Shown: positions 13,344 through 21,585 of the stretch, piece after piece | Layout of the letters: each line of letters starts with the position of its first letter | Numbering within the stretch: the stretch's first letter is position 1 | NCBI RefSeq assembly: GCF_018263855.1 | Contig: NZ_CP073318.1 | Location: 5,208,001 to 5,272,000 of the forward strand | DNA length: 64,000 nucleotides | Source of the DNA: Kutzneria sp. CA-103260 | GTDB taxonomy: Bacteria; Actinomycetota; Actinomycetes; Mycobacteriales; Pseudonocardiaceae | Reading direction: 5' to 3' | Notes under the pieces: generated by a model | The model's database searches: none | What the model was told of the DNA's origin: nothing | What the model saw: only the letters and a program-made list of their open reading frames with translations | Position numbers and translations under genes: made by a program

Positions 13344-14272
13344 GCGGCTTCTTCCTCCCCCGCGAGCAGGTGGTACAGCACGGCCATGCGGACGTGCACC
13401 CCGTTGCGGACTTGCTCGGTGATGGCGGCGCGCGGCGAGTCCGCGACGGCCGCGGAGATCTCCATGCCGCGCAGCATGGGCCCGGGGTGCAGCACGACGG
13501 CGTGCTCGGGCAGCAGCTTGAGCCGGCGTTCGTTCAGGCCGTAGGCGATCGAGTACTCCCGCGCCGACGGGAAGAAACCGCCGTGCATGCGCTCGGCCTG
13601 CACCCGCAGCATCATCACGGCGTCCAGCGCCGGCAGCTCGGCGTCCAGCTCGTGCGAGACGGCCACCGGCCAGTTCTCGACGCCGGTCGGCAGCAGCGTC
13701 GGCGGCGCGACCAGCACCACCTCCGCGCCCAGCGCGGTCAGCAGGTGCACGTTGGACCGGGCGACCCGGCTGTGCAGGACGTCGCCGACGATGGCGATCC
13801 GCTTGCCGGCGATCTGGCCCAGGCGCTCCCGCAGGGTGGCCGCGTCGAGCAGGGCCTGCGTCGGGTGCTCGTGCATGCCGTCGCCGGCGTTGACCACGGC
13901 CGTGCCGGTGCCCTCCAGCCAGCCGGCCAGGCGGTGCGCCGCGCCGGAGGCCGGGTGCCGCACGATCACCAGGTCGGCCCCGGCCGCGGACAGCGTCAGG
14001 GCGGTGTCGCGCAGCGACTCGCCCTTGCCGACCGAGGAGCCGCCGGCCGACACGTTGATCACGTCGGCGCTCATCCACTTGCCCGCGACCTCGAAGGAGA
14101 CCCGGGTGCGGGTGGAGTTCTCGTAGAACATCGTGACCACGGTGCGCCCGCGCAGCGTCGGCAGCTTGCGGACCTCGCGGCCCAGCAGCGTGCGCTTGAG
14201 GGTGTCCGCGGTGTCCAGCACCGCGGTGGCCTGCGCCGGGTCGAGGCCGTCGGTGGAGAGCAGGTGTTTCAC
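13340..14272 (-). CDS. pyrB: Aspartate carbamoyltransferase catalytic subunit
   Basis: Condenses carbamoyl phosphate with aspartate. The 310-residue protein has the carbamoyl-phosphate loop FYENSTRTRVSFE, the VVNAGDGMHEHPTQALLD motif, and LHPGPMLRGMEI near the C-terminus. No pyrI regulatory gene is present. The start GTG 14272 overlaps the pyrR stop as GTGA, so translation, and hence PyrR-mediated repression, should pass from pyrR to pyrB. Confidence 0.98.
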   Translation of the reverse strand: MKHLLSTDGLDPAQATAVLDTADTLKRTLLGREVRKLPTLRGRTVVTMFYENSTRTRVSFEVAGKWMSADVINVSAGGSSVGKGESLRDTALTLSAAGADLVIVRHPASGAAHRLAGWLEGTGTAVVNAGDGMHEHPTQALLDAATLRERLGQIAGKRIAIVGDVLHSRVARSNVHLLTALGAEVVLVAPPTLLPTGVENWPVAVSHELDAELPALDAVMMLRVQAERMHGGFFPSAREYSIAYGLNERRLKLLPEHAVVLHPGPMLRGMEISAAVADSPRAAITEQVRNGVHVRMAVLYHLLAGEEEAA

Positions 14273-14853
14273 TGGTCAGCTTCCCGTCGCAGGTACACGC
14301 CGTCGCGCCCGTCCACCTCGGCCAGGCAGACGTGCACCTCCTCGGTGCGCGAGGTCGGCACGTTCTTGCCCACGTAGTCGGCGCGGATGGGCAGCTCGCG
14401 GTGGCCGCGGTCGACCAGCACCGCCAGCTGCACCGAGGCCGGGCGGCCGGCGTCGCGCAGAGCGTCCAGGGCGGCGCGGATGGTGCGACCGGAGAACAGG
14501 ACGTCGTCGACCAGCACGACCAGGCAGTCGTCGATGCCGCCCTCGGGCAGCGTGGTCGGCTCCAGCGGCCGGTTCGGCCGCCGCCGCAGGTCGTCGCGGT
14601 AGAGGGTGATGTCGAGGGCCCCGACCGGGACCTGGACCTCGCTGAACTCGGCGATCAGCTCGGCCAGCCGGCGGGCCAGCGGCGCCCCTCGACTGGGGAT
14701 GCCCAGGAGGACGACCGGCCTCGCATCGGAGCTGCCGATCGAGGTCTTCTCGATGATCTGATGGGCCATTCGGGCGATGGTGCGCGCGACATCGCCGGCC
14801 GAGAGCAGCTCGCGCTCGGCCGGGTCCGTCGCGCCACGAACACGCGGCGCCAC
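14269..14853 (-). CDS. pyrR: Bifunctional pyr operon regulator / uracil phosphoribosyltransferase
   Basis: An RNA-binding regulator that represses the pyr operon when UMP is high; many homologues also make UMP from uracil and PRPP. The 194-residue protein has the PRPP motif CLVVLVDDVLFSGRTIRAALDAL and IPSRGAPLARRLAELI near the N-terminus. The start is GTG 14853, 5 bases after AAGGAGG. The leader just upstream holds a PyrR-binding loop that would hide this ribosome binding site. It is the first gene of the pyrR-B-C-orf-carA-carB-pyrF operon. Confidence 0.96.
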   Translation of the reverse strand: MAPRVRGATDPAERELLSAGDVARTIARMAHQIIEKTSIGSSDARPVVLLGIPSRGAPLARRLAELIAEFSEVQVPVGALDITLYRDDLRRRPNRPLEPTTLPEGGIDDCLVVLVDDVLFSGRTIRAALDALRDAGRPASVQLAVLVDRGHRELPIRADYVGKNVPTSRTEEVHVCLAEVDGRDGVYLRREADQ

Positions 14854-14865
14854 GGTGGACCTCCT

Positions 14866-14887
14866 TCCCCGCCTCACCGGACGGGTC
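14866..14887 (-). promoter_or_regulatory. PyrR-binding loop in the pyr leader
   Basis: On the minus strand the leader reads CCCG-TCCGGTGAGG-CGGG immediately before the AAGGAGG of pyrR. The loop matches the PyrR-binding consensus known from Bacillus (ARUCCNGNGAGGYU) except at its two outer positions, and sits on a 4-bp CCCG/CGGG stem. In Mycobacterium smegmatis a comparable loop next to the ribosome binding site mediates translational repression. The same logic is expected here. Confidence 0.75.
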
Positions 14888-14905
14888 CTTAAAGGACGTC
14901 GGGTC

Positions 14906-14925
14906 AACTCGGCATCTGCCGAGTT
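14906..14925 (-). promoter_or_regulatory. Hairpin in pyr leader upstream of the PyrR loop
   Basis: AACTCGGC-AGAT-GCCGAGTT forms a perfect 8-bp stem in the minus-strand leader, about 20 bases before the PyrR loop. A short GTCCTTTAAGGAC palindrome follows it. No run of U follows, so it is not a clear terminator. It may be an anti-structure or an operator. Otherwise the 259 bp between pyrR and bldD holds only promoters, which I could not place with confidence. Confidence 0.45.
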
Positions 14926-15112
14926 CAGGGGCCACGTTACCAGCCACGCTCCGTAGCCCTTCCGGGTGGTTGGACCCCCCTCCCCCGCATGACGCAGCGA
15001 AGTCAGCTTGACCTGGTGACGACAGCGAGCGACCATTACTCTGCGTATTGATCTCAGGCTCCCCGCGGCGATGGCTACCGGCCGACGGGGCGAATGAACG
15101 GAGAACCGCCAC

Positions 15113-15601
15113 ATGGGCGATTACGCCAAGGCGCTGGGGGCCAAGCTCCGCGCCATCCGCCAGCAGCAGGGATTGTCACTGCATGGCGTCGAGCAGAAGT
15201 CCGGCGGTCGGTGGAAGGCGGTTGTCGTCGGCTCCTACGAGCGCGGCGACCGGGCGGTCACCGTGCAGAAGCTGGCCGAGCTGGCGGACTTCTACGGCGT
15301 GCCGGTGGCCGAGCTGCTGCCGGAGGGCCGCGTGCCGTCCGGGGCGGAGCCGGCCACCAAGATCGTCATAAACCTGGAGCGGCTACAGCAGCTGCCGGCG
15401 GAGAAGGTCGGCCCGCTGGCCCGCTACGCCGCCACCATCCAGAGCCAGCGCGGCGACTACAACGGCAAGGTGCTCTCCATCCGCACCGAGGACCTGCGGT
15501 CGCTGGCCATCATCTACGACATGACACCCGGCGAGCTCACCGAGCAGCTCATCGACTGGGGCGTCCTGCCGCCTGAGGCCCGGCCCTCCAAGGAGGACTG
15601 A
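15113..15601 (+). CDS. bldD: BldD-type developmental regulator, cyclic-di-GMP responsive
   Basis: A transcription factor that represses sporulation genes in streptomycetes when dimerised by tetrameric cyclic-di-GMP. The 162-residue protein has an XRE-type HTH (residues ~1-75: LRAIRQQQGLSLHGVEQKSGGRWKAVVVGSYERGDRAVTVQKLAELADFYGV) and a C-terminal domain. The c-di-GMP signature RxD-X8-RxxD is intact: R113-G-D115, then R124-T-E-D127, one residue off the Streptomyces numbering. GGAG precedes the ATG. It is divergent from the pyr operon. Confidence 0.93.
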   Translation: MGDYAKALGAKLRAIRQQQGLSLHGVEQKSGGRWKAVVVGSYERGDRAVTVQKLAELADFYGVPVAELLPEGRVPSGAEPATKIVINLERLQQLPAEKVGPLARYAATIQSQRGDYNGKVLSIRTEDLRSLAIIYDMTPGELTEQLIDWGVLPPEARPSKED

Positions 15602-15637
15602 GCCCGCGCCACGCGCGCACAAGCCTGGGGACAAACG

Positions 15638-15684
15638 CTGGAAGGCCGCGCCACCCGATCAACCAGGGTGGGGCGGCCTTCCAG
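15638..15684. terminator. Bidirectional terminator between bldD and nusB
   Basis: A 19-bp stem with one mismatch (CTGGAAGGCCGCGCCACCC / GGGTGGGGCGGCCTTCCAG) and a 9-base loop lies between two convergent genes. It is flanked by ATTTGCTT on one side and TTTGT (minus strand) on the other, so it can serve both. Confidence 0.85.
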
Positions 15685-15700
15685 ATTTGCTTCTGGCTGC

Positions 15701-16120
15701 TTACAACGCGGCCCGCAGGTGCACCGCGATCCGGGCGATGCTGTCCAGCACGCCGTTGACGAAGCGCGGCGAGTCGTCGGTGGACAGCTGCTTGGCCAGC
15801 TCGACGGCCTCGCTGATGGCCACCGCGTCGTCCACGTCGGCCGCCCACAGCAGCTCGTACACGCCCAGCCGCAGGACCGCGCGGTCCACCGCCGGCATCC
15901 GGGCCAGGGTCCAGCCCTCGGCATGCTCGGAGATCAGCTCGTCGATCCGCGTCCGATTGGCCGTGATGCCCTCGACCAGGGCGATCGTGTAGTCGTTGAC
16001 CGGGGGCACGTCGGGCGAGCCGACCCGCCCGGACAGCAGCGTCACGGCGTCCGCGTCGCGCAGGTCCGCCTCGTACAGGACGTCGACCGCGCGTTTGCGG
16101 TATTTGCTGCGGGCACCCAT
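15701..16120 (-). CDS. nusB: Transcription antitermination factor NusB
   Basis: Binds boxA RNA with NusE during rRNA transcription. The 139-residue all-helical protein has typical stretches: SKYRKRAVDVLYEADLRD at the N-terminus, and MPAVDRAVLRLGVYELLWAADVDDAVAISEAVELAKQLSTDDSPRFVNGVLDSIAR at the C-terminus. The ATG at 16120 shares one base with the efp stop. The open frame upstream of it is only a shadow of efp. Confidence 0.96.
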   Translation of the reverse strand: MGARSKYRKRAVDVLYEADLRDADAVTLLSGRVGSPDVPPVNDYTIALVEGITANRTRIDELISEHAEGWTLARMPAVDRAVLRLGVYELLWAADVDDAVAISEAVELAKQLSTDDSPRFVNGVLDSIARIAVHLRAAL

Positions 16121-16683
16121 CAGTTGTTGATCCGGCCCAGGTAGCGGCCGTCGCGGGTGTCGACCTTGACCTTCTCGCCGGTGGTCACGAACAGCGGGAC
16201 CTGGATCTCGGCGCCGGTCTCCAGGGTCGCCGGCTTGGTGCCGCCGGTGGAGCGGTCGCCCTGCAGGCCCGGGTCGGTGTGCTGGATGACCAGCTCGACC
16301 GAGGTCGGCAGCTCGATGAACAGCGCCACGCCCTCGTGCACGGCGACGACGGCCTCGGTGTTCTCCAGCATGTAGTTGGCGGCGTCGCCGACAGTGGCGG
16401 CCGGGATGTTCATCTGGTCGTATGTGTCGCCGTCCATGAAGACGAAGTCGGCGCCGTCCTTGTACAGGTAGGTCATGCCGCGCTTGTCGACGGTGGCCGT
16501 CTCGACCTTGGTGCCGGCGTTGAAGGTCCGGTCCACGACCTTGCCGGTGAGCACGTGCTTGAGGGTGGTGCGCACGAACGCGCCGCCCTTGCCGGGCTTG
16601 ACGTGCTGGAAGGCCACGACAGTCCACAGCTGGTTGTCGAGGTTGAGCACGAGACCGTTCTTGAGGTCGTTGGTGGTCGCCAC
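16120..16683 (-). CDS. efp: Elongation factor P
   Basis: Relieves ribosome stalling at polyproline. The 187-residue protein has three beta-barrel domains. The tip loop is KPGKGGAF with Lys32 at the position modified in many bacteria. The C-terminus ends with VDTRDGRYLGRINN. The start is GTG 16683, with AGGAGA about 11 bases upstream. No poxA/epmA or EarP gene is seen here. The Pro-rich protein at the left edge would be a natural client. Confidence 0.97.
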   Translation of the reverse strand: MATTNDLKNGLVLNLDNQLWTVVAFQHVKPGKGGAFVRTTLKHVLTGKVVDRTFNAGTKVETATVDKRGMTYLYKDGADFVFMDGDTYDQMNIPAATVGDAANYMLENTEAVVAVHEGVALFIELPTSVELVIQHTDPGLQGDRSTGGTKPATLETGAEIQVPLFVTTGEKVKVDTRDGRYLGRINN

Positions 16684-16737
16684 GGTCGTGGAGTCTCCTG
16701 TAGTCGCGGACGGGCCGCACTCGCGGACCGCTGGGGT

Positions 16738-17805
16738 TCAGACGACCACGAGTTCCTTCGTGGTCAGGGTGAGCAACTCGGGCGCGCCCTCGCGCACGAC
16801 GAGGGTGTCCTCGATGCGGACCCCGCCCCGCCCGGGCACGTACACGCCGGGCTCGACGGTGACCGCCATGCCGGCGGCTAGTGTACCGGCACTGCCCCTG
16901 TACAGCGCCGGAGCCTCGTGGATCTCCAGGCCGACCCCGTGTCCGAGGCCGTGCACGAACTCCTCGCCACGGCCGGCCGCCTCGATCACCGAGCGGGCCG
17001 CGTCGTCCACGTCGGCCAGCGGCGTGCCCGGGGCCAGGGCCGCCCGGCCGGCCGCCTGGGACGCCGCGACCAGCTGGTACATCTCGGTCTGCCAGTCCGC
17101 CGGCCGGCCCAGCACCACCGTCCGGGTCATGTCCGAGTGGTAGCCGTCGACCAGCGCGCCGAAGTCCATCTTCACCAGGTCGCCGGTCTTGAGCGGGGTG
17201 TCGGTCGGCTCGTGGTGCGGGATGGCCGAGTGCTCCCCCGCCGCCACGATGGTGTCGAACGCCGGCCCCTCGGCGCCCTGGTCGCGCATGCCGTCGTCCA
17301 GTGCCCGGGCCACCTCCCGCTCGGTGCGGCCGGGCCGCAGGCCGCCGTGCTCGATCAGCGCCGCCAGCGCCCGGTCGGCCGCCGCGCAGGCCATCCGCAG
17401 CGCGTCGATCTCCGTCTCGTCCTTGACCAGGCGCAGCTCCGCCGTGAGCCCCGGGGCCCGGTGGAGCACTGCCGACGCGGCCTCGGTCAGCGCGGCCAGG
17501 CGGTCCACCGTGACGTGATCGCTCTCGAAACCGATCCGGCCCTTGGCCCGGGCCGCCAGCTCCAGGTCGCAGTTGCGGACGATCACCCGCTCCATGTCCG
17601 GCACCTGGACCGCCGACGACGTCTCGTACCGGCCGTCGGTACAGAACACGGCCCCGTCCGCGGTGACCAGCAGCGCCCCGTTCGATCCGGTGAAGCCGGT
17701 GAGGTAGCGCACGTTGAGCAGATTCGTCACGAGCAGGGCGTCCAGCTCCCGCTCCCCCAGCAGCCGCCGCAGCGCTTCCCGTCTCCTGCCGTGCACCTCG
17801 CCCAT
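16738..17805 (-). CDS. pepQ: Xaa-Pro aminopeptidase / proline dipeptidase (M24B)
   Basis: A cytoplasmic metallopeptidase that cleaves peptides next to proline. The 355-residue protein has a creatinase-like N-domain (LLVTNLLNVRYLTGFTGSNGALLV) and a pita-bread domain. The metal ligands lie in KMDFGALVDGYHSDMTRTV (two Asp), HGLGHGVGLEIHE (His), VTVEPGVYVPG (Glu) and GVRIEDT (Glu). The start is ATG 17805. The upstream open frame to 18171 is not coding. It precedes efp and nusB, a common actinobacterial order. Confidence 0.93.
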   Translation of the reverse strand: MGEVHGRRREALRRLLGERELDALLVTNLLNVRYLTGFTGSNGALLVTADGAVFCTDGRYETSSAVQVPDMERVIVRNCDLELAARAKGRIGFESDHVTVDRLAALTEAASAVLHRAPGLTAELRLVKDETEIDALRMACAAADRALAALIEHGGLRPGRTEREVARALDDGMRDQGAEGPAFDTIVAAGEHSAIPHHEPTDTPLKTGDLVKMDFGALVDGYHSDMTRTVVLGRPADWQTEMYQLVAASQAAGRAALAPGTPLADVDDAARSVIEAAGRGEEFVHGLGHGVGLEIHEAPALYRGSAGTLAAGMAVTVEPGVYVPGRGGVRIEDTLVVREGAPELLTLTTKELVVV

Positions 17806-17872
17806 ACCCGGCAGCCTATTGCCCCCGCGCCCCTCCCGACCCCCGCCTTCCCACCCCCCCATTTTCTGGCAC

Positions 17873-17922
17873 ATGTGGTCCACATGTGGCGTCAGAAGTC
17901 GAATGTGGTCCACATGTGGCGT
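17873..17922. promoter_or_regulatory. Tandem operator-like repeat in a divergent promoter region
   Basis: The 20-mer ATGTGGTCCACATGTGGCGT occurs twice in perfect form, at 17873 and 17903, exactly 30 bp apart (about three helical turns). Each copy contains the overlapping palindromes ATGTGGTCCACAT and CCACATGTGG. The pair lies between the divergent pepQ and membrane-protein genes, so it looks like a two-site operator for an unknown dimeric regulator. Confidence 0.6.
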
Positions 17923-17982
17923 TTGCTTGTGCGAAAAGAGGGGGTTCGGGTGGGTGGGCGTGTGGGGGCTTAGGGTGGGGTG

Positions 17983-18390
17983 ATGAGGGCATGGCTGGTA
18001 CGCGGGCTGGTGTTGGCCGTGGTGCACGCGGCGGTGCAGACCGGCGAGGCCTGGGTGCGCGCCGGCAATCCGGACGCGATCGGCTGGCTGCGGCCGACGG
18101 CGCTGGGGCTGCTGGTGGCTGTCGCCGTGGTGTGGGCCGGCCTGGACGGCTGGCTGGGCCGCGAGCGGCACGGCATGGTGTGGTTCAAGGCGGCGCTGCT
18201 GGCCGGTCCGGTCGGCGGCGTGCTGGGAGTCATCGGCCAGGGCGTGTTCGTCGACGACACGGGCGTGGAGGCGCTGCCGGTGGCGATCACCGGCGGGGCC
18301 GCGTTCATCGCCCTGCTGGTGCTGGTCCCGGCCGGCGTCGGCCTGTTCATCGGCCGGGCGGCGCGGCCCAGGGCCACCACCGACGCCTGA
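17983..18390 (+). CDS. Small four-helix membrane protein
   Basis: A 135-residue protein with four likely transmembrane segments (LVRGLVLAVVHAAVQTGEAW; PTALGLLVAVAVVWAGLDGWL; FKAALLAGPVGGVLGVIGQGVF; VAITGGAAFIALLVLVPAGVGLFIG) and a short basic tail. Annotated relatives beside pepQ/efp in Pseudonocardiales are called B-4DMT-type transporters. I recall that name without being able to check it, and no transport substrate can be inferred. An adjacent GTG at 17980 is an alternative start. It is divergent from pepQ, with the tandem operator repeat between them. Confidence 0.7.
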   Translation: MRAWLVRGLVLAVVHAAVQTGEAWVRAGNPDAIGWLRPTALGLLVAVAVVWAGLDGWLGRERHGMVWFKAALLAGPVGGVLGVIGQGVFVDDTGVEALPVAITGGAAFIALLVLVPAGVGLFIGRAARPRATTDA

Positions 18391-18416
18391 CCCCGCCAGG
18401 ATCGCCTGACGAACTG

Positions 18417-19901
18417 TCAGTTCCCCCGGTAGGCCGACAGGTCGCCGCCCACGGGCCGGGCGTCCCAGTCGGCGTCACTCGTCTCGGTGACGCCAGAGGA
18501 GTTGGCCGACACCGCGGCCGGGCCGACCGGCCAGAGCTTGCCGTCGACCACGAACGCGTAGGGCCGGTCGGGCGCGTGCAGCACCGGCGTGCCGGCCTTG
18601 ATCGTCGCCACCACCGGCAGCGAGTCCAGCCCCGGCACCGGCTTGTCCAGCACCTTCGCCGCGATCTGCGCGGACACCGACCGCCGCTCGATCTTCACCA
18701 GCCGGCCGCCGACCACCAGCACGATCATCCGGTCCGGCGACGGCATGGCCACCCCGTCGGCCGTGGCCAGCGTCTGGCAGCCGCCGGCGTTGGTCACGTC
18801 CAGCCCGAACAGGCGCAGCGTGGTCGGCCCGTCGCCGTCGTCGCCGGTGGCTCGCACGACGTCGATCGGCACCCGCGTGCACGGATCATCAGCACCGGGC
18901 GGCGCGTGCCCGTCGATGCGCCGCACCAGCCCCGGGCCTTCCCGCCACGAGCCGTCCAGCACCAGGTCCTGGTACGGATGCGTGGTGAAGTCCTTGTCCC
19001 AGAAGGAGATCACCGTGCCCTTGCCGTCGACCTCGTGGGCCACGGCGAACGCGTTGAGGCTGTCCACCCACATCCAGTCGGCGCTGTAGGCGTTGGCGAT
19101 GGACAACGACCGCTTGGCCTTGGTGTTGGCGACATCCTGGAAACCGGCGGGGGTCAGGGCCTGCACGCTGGTGGCGAAGGCCGGGTCCGGCGACCGGAGC
19201 ACGAACTGCCCGGCGCCGGCCGAGTTCGCGGCGGCGCCGCTGGTGTCGGTGAACATCAGGTAGAACCAGCCGTCCAGGCGCAGCACCGACGGCTGCCCGA
19301 CGCCGTAGGTGTTGGCCCGCCTGACATCCATCGACGGCAGCACGACGGGGGTGGGCCTGCGGTCCCAGTGCACGCCATCGCCGCTGGTCGCGAGCCCGAT
19401 AGCGTTGCCGTACGGAGCGTCGCCGGCCGCGCCGGTGTAGTACATGTAGTAGATGCCGTTGACCCGAATGACCGAGGGGTCGCAGGTGTGCACGGCGTCG
19501 AATCCCTCACCCGAGCCGTGCAGCACGGCCGTCCCATCGGGGAACGGCCCGGTCACCGCGCTCGCGGAGGACGTCAGCACGTCGTCGCCGGGCACCCCGA
19601 TGCCGGGAAGCTGACTGCACCACCAGATCCGGTACTGACCGCCGTCTGACAGCGCGGTCGGCGCGTAGTTGTACGGAGCGGCCGGCCCGCCGGACACCAG
19701 CGTGCCGGCCCCTTGTCTGGCTCGGTCAGTGCGTAACGGCGCTTCGGCGGCGTCGGCCGGCGGCTGGTCGGCGTGCAGCTGCACCGCGGTCGGGGTGGCC
19801 TGCTGCGTGGTCGTGCCCTCGGCGCTGCCGCACGCCGCGAGCAGGCCAGCGGCGGCGAGGTAACCAGCCGTGCTCGCCATGGCCCTGCTGGGTCTCGGCA
19901 T
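18417..19901 (-). CDS. Lipoprotein with glycosidase-like beta-propeller
   Basis: A 494-residue exported protein. The N-terminus is a lipoprotein signal with lipobox LLAACGS. The start ATG 19901 is preceded by GGAGG at 10 bases, so the longer frame to 19964 is not used. Repeats such as HTCDPSVIRVNGIYYMYYTGA and GQPSVLRLDGWFYLMFTDTS recall the five-bladed propeller of GH43/GH32-type enzymes. Catalytic residues cannot be assigned with confidence. It probably acts on extracellular glycans. It stands alone, 11 bp downstream of a Thr/Gln-poor gap after aroQ's end. Confidence 0.7.
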   Translation of the reverse strand: MPRPSRAMASTAGYLAAAGLLAACGSAEGTTTQQATPTAVQLHADQPPADAAEAPLRTDRARQGAGTLVSGGPAAPYNYAPTALSDGGQYRIWWCSQLPGIGVPGDDVLTSSASAVTGPFPDGTAVLHGSGEGFDAVHTCDPSVIRVNGIYYMYYTGAAGDAPYGNAIGLATSGDGVHWDRRPTPVVLPSMDVRRANTYGVGQPSVLRLDGWFYLMFTDTSGAAANSAGAGQFVLRSPDPAFATSVQALTPAGFQDVANTKAKRSLSIANAYSADWMWVDSLNAFAVAHEVDGKGTVISFWDKDFTTHPYQDLVLDGSWREGPGLVRRIDGHAPPGADDPCTRVPIDVVRATGDDGDGPTTLRLFGLDVTNAGGCQTLATADGVAMPSPDRMIVLVVGGRLVKIERRSVSAQIAAKVLDKPVPGLDSLPVVATIKAGTPVLHAPDRPYAFVVDGKLWPVGPAAVSANSSGVTETSDADWDARPVGGDLSAYRGN

Positions 19902-19973
19902 GCCGCGGCTACCTCCACGATCGGGTGACGGTGATTCCCGGGCCAGTCTAGGGAATCCCGTCACCCGTGTGGG

Positions 19974-20405
19974 TTACCTATGCTCGGCGATCCACCTCAG
20001 CGCCAACGCGTATCCGGTCACACCCAGCCCGGCGATCACGCCATCGGCCACCGCCGAGATCACGCTGTGGTGCCGGAACTCCTCGCGCTTGTGGATGTTG
20101 CTGATGTGCACCTCGACCAGCTTCGAGGTCAGCTGCGAGCAGGCGTCCCGGATGGCGATCGAGTAGTGCGTCCAGGCGGCCCCGTTCAGCACCACCGGGA
20201 TCTCGGCGTCGGCGGCCTCGTGCAGCCAGCCGATCATCTCGCCCTCGGAGTCGGTCTGCCGCACCTCGACGTCCAGCCCCAGCTCCTGGCCGGCCTTCAC
20301 ACACAGCTCGACCAGGTCGGCGTGCGTGGTGCTGCCGTAGATCAGCGGCTCGCGCGCGCCGAGCCGGCCCAGGTTCGGGCCGTTGAGGACAAAAACCCGG
20401 CTCAC
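19974..20405 (-). CDS. aroQ: 3-dehydroquinate dehydratase, type II
   Basis: Third step of the shikimate pathway. The 143-residue protein has NGPNLGRLGAREP at the N-terminus, with the catalytic Tyr a few residues on in IYGSTTHADL. NGAAWTHYSIAIRDA and VEVHISNIHKREEFRHHSVIS follow (catalytic His and Arg). The start is GTG 20405, just after repeat copy B, which provides the upstream GAGG. It belongs to the aroC-aroK-aroB-aroQ operon. Confidence 0.97.
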   Translation of the reverse strand: MSRVFVLNGPNLGRLGAREPLIYGSTTHADLVELCVKAGQELGLDVEVRQTDSEGEMIGWLHEAADAEIPVVLNGAAWTHYSIAIRDACSQLTSKLVEVHISNIHKREEFRHHSVISAVADGVIAGLGVTGYALALRWIAEHR

Positions 20406-20412
20406 AGTCCCA

Positions 20413-20481
20413 CCTCGCTAGCGCTCGGCGGGTCTGCGACCCGGCCCTCTGTGCCCATTGGTGCCCTCGCAAGCTCGGTCA
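20413..20481 (-). repeat. Intercistronic stop-to-SD repeat, copy B (aroB/aroQ)
   Basis: Minus strand: TGACCGAGCTTGCGAGGG (its first codon is the aroB stop), a GGGCACAGAG core, the hairpin CGGGTC / GACCCG with a 3-base loop, then CGAGCGCTAGCGAGG before the aroQ start. It is the most divergent of the four copies in the core, yet has the same 69-bp length and layout. Confidence 0.8.
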
Positions 20482-21585
20482 CAGAAGCACCTTTCCGCTC
20501 GGCGTGTCATCGCCGGCGATCACCGAGTAGGCGGCGGCGATCAGGCTCGGGTCCGGGCCCTCCAGCCGGCCCGGCTTGGCCAGCCCGTCCAGCACCACGA
20601 ACCGCAGCACGCCGGCCCGCGTCTTCTTGTCGTTGCGCATGCCCTCCAGCAGCTGCGGCAGCGCGCCCGGCTCGTAGTTCACCGGCAGGCCCAACGAGGT
20701 CAGCACGGTACGGTGCCGGTCGGCGGTCGCGTCGTCCAGCCGGCCGGCCAGCCGGGCCAGCTCGGCCGCGAACACCAGGCCCACGCTGACCGCCGCCCCG
20801 TGCCGCCAGCGGTAGCGCTCGCGGCGCTCGATGGCGTGGCCCAGAGTGTGGCCATAGTTCAGGAACTCCCGCTGTCCGGCCTCACGCAGGTCGCTCGACA
20901 CCACGCTGGCCTTGTACTGGATGGCCCGGGTGACCAGCTCGCCGATGACCTCGCCGGACGGGTCCACCGCCGCCTTCGGGTCGGCCTCGATCAGCTCCAG
21001 GATCCGCGGGTCGTTGAGGAAGCCGGCCTTCACCACCTCGGCCATGCCGGCGACGAGCTCGTTGGGGGGCAGCGTCTCCAGCGTGGCCAGGTCGACCAGC
21101 ACCGCGGTCGGCTCGTGGAACACGCCGACCAGGTTCTTGCCGGCGTCGGTGTTGATGCCGGCCTTGCCGCCGACCGCCGCGTCGACCATGCCCAGCAGCG
21201 TGGTCGGCACGTGCACGACCTTCACGCCGCGCAGCCAGGTGCCGGCGACGAAGCCGGCCAGGTCGGTCACCGCGCCGCCGCCCAGGCCGATCACCGCGCC
21301 GGTGCGGTCCAGGCCGATCCGGCCCAGCACCTCCCAGGCGAAGCCGGCCACGGCCAGCGCCTTGCCGTCCTCGGCGTCCGGGATCTCCACCCGGTGCGCG
21401 TCGATGCCGGCCTTCTCCAGCTCCTCACGGACCGCCTCGGCGGTCGCGGTCAGCGTCGGCTGGTGCAGGATCGCCACCGTCGGCACGCCCTTGAGCGTGT
21501 CGACCAGGTCGCCGAGCAGGCCGCGGCCGACGATCACGTCGTACGGGCGCTCGGCGGCGACGTGGATCCGGACGGGCTCGGACAT
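20479..21585 (-). CDS. aroB: 3-dehydroquinate synthase
   Basis: NAD- and metal-dependent cyclisation of DAHP to dehydroquinate. The 368-residue protein has the NAD-binding GLGGGAVTDLAGFVAGTWLRGV, the active-site region TLLGMVDAAVGGKAGINTDAGKNLVG, and metal ligands in LNYGHTLGHAIE. The start ATG 21585 shares one base with the aroK stop. Its own stop forms the first codon of repeat copy B. Confidence 0.97.
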   Translation of the reverse strand: MSEPVRIHVAAERPYDVIVGRGLLGDLVDTLKGVPTVAILHQPTLTATAEAVREELEKAGIDAHRVEIPDAEDGKALAVAGFAWEVLGRIGLDRTGAVIGLGGGAVTDLAGFVAGTWLRGVKVVHVPTTLLGMVDAAVGGKAGINTDAGKNLVGVFHEPTAVLVDLATLETLPPNELVAGMAEVVKAGFLNDPRILELIEADPKAAVDPSGEVIGELVTRAIQYKASVVSSDLREAGQREFLNYGHTLGHAIERRERYRWRHGAAVSVGLVFAAELARLAGRLDDATADRHRTVLTSLGLPVNYEPGALPQLLEGMRNDKKTRAGVLRFVVLDGLAKPGRLEGPDPSLIAAAYSVIAGDDTPSGKVLL

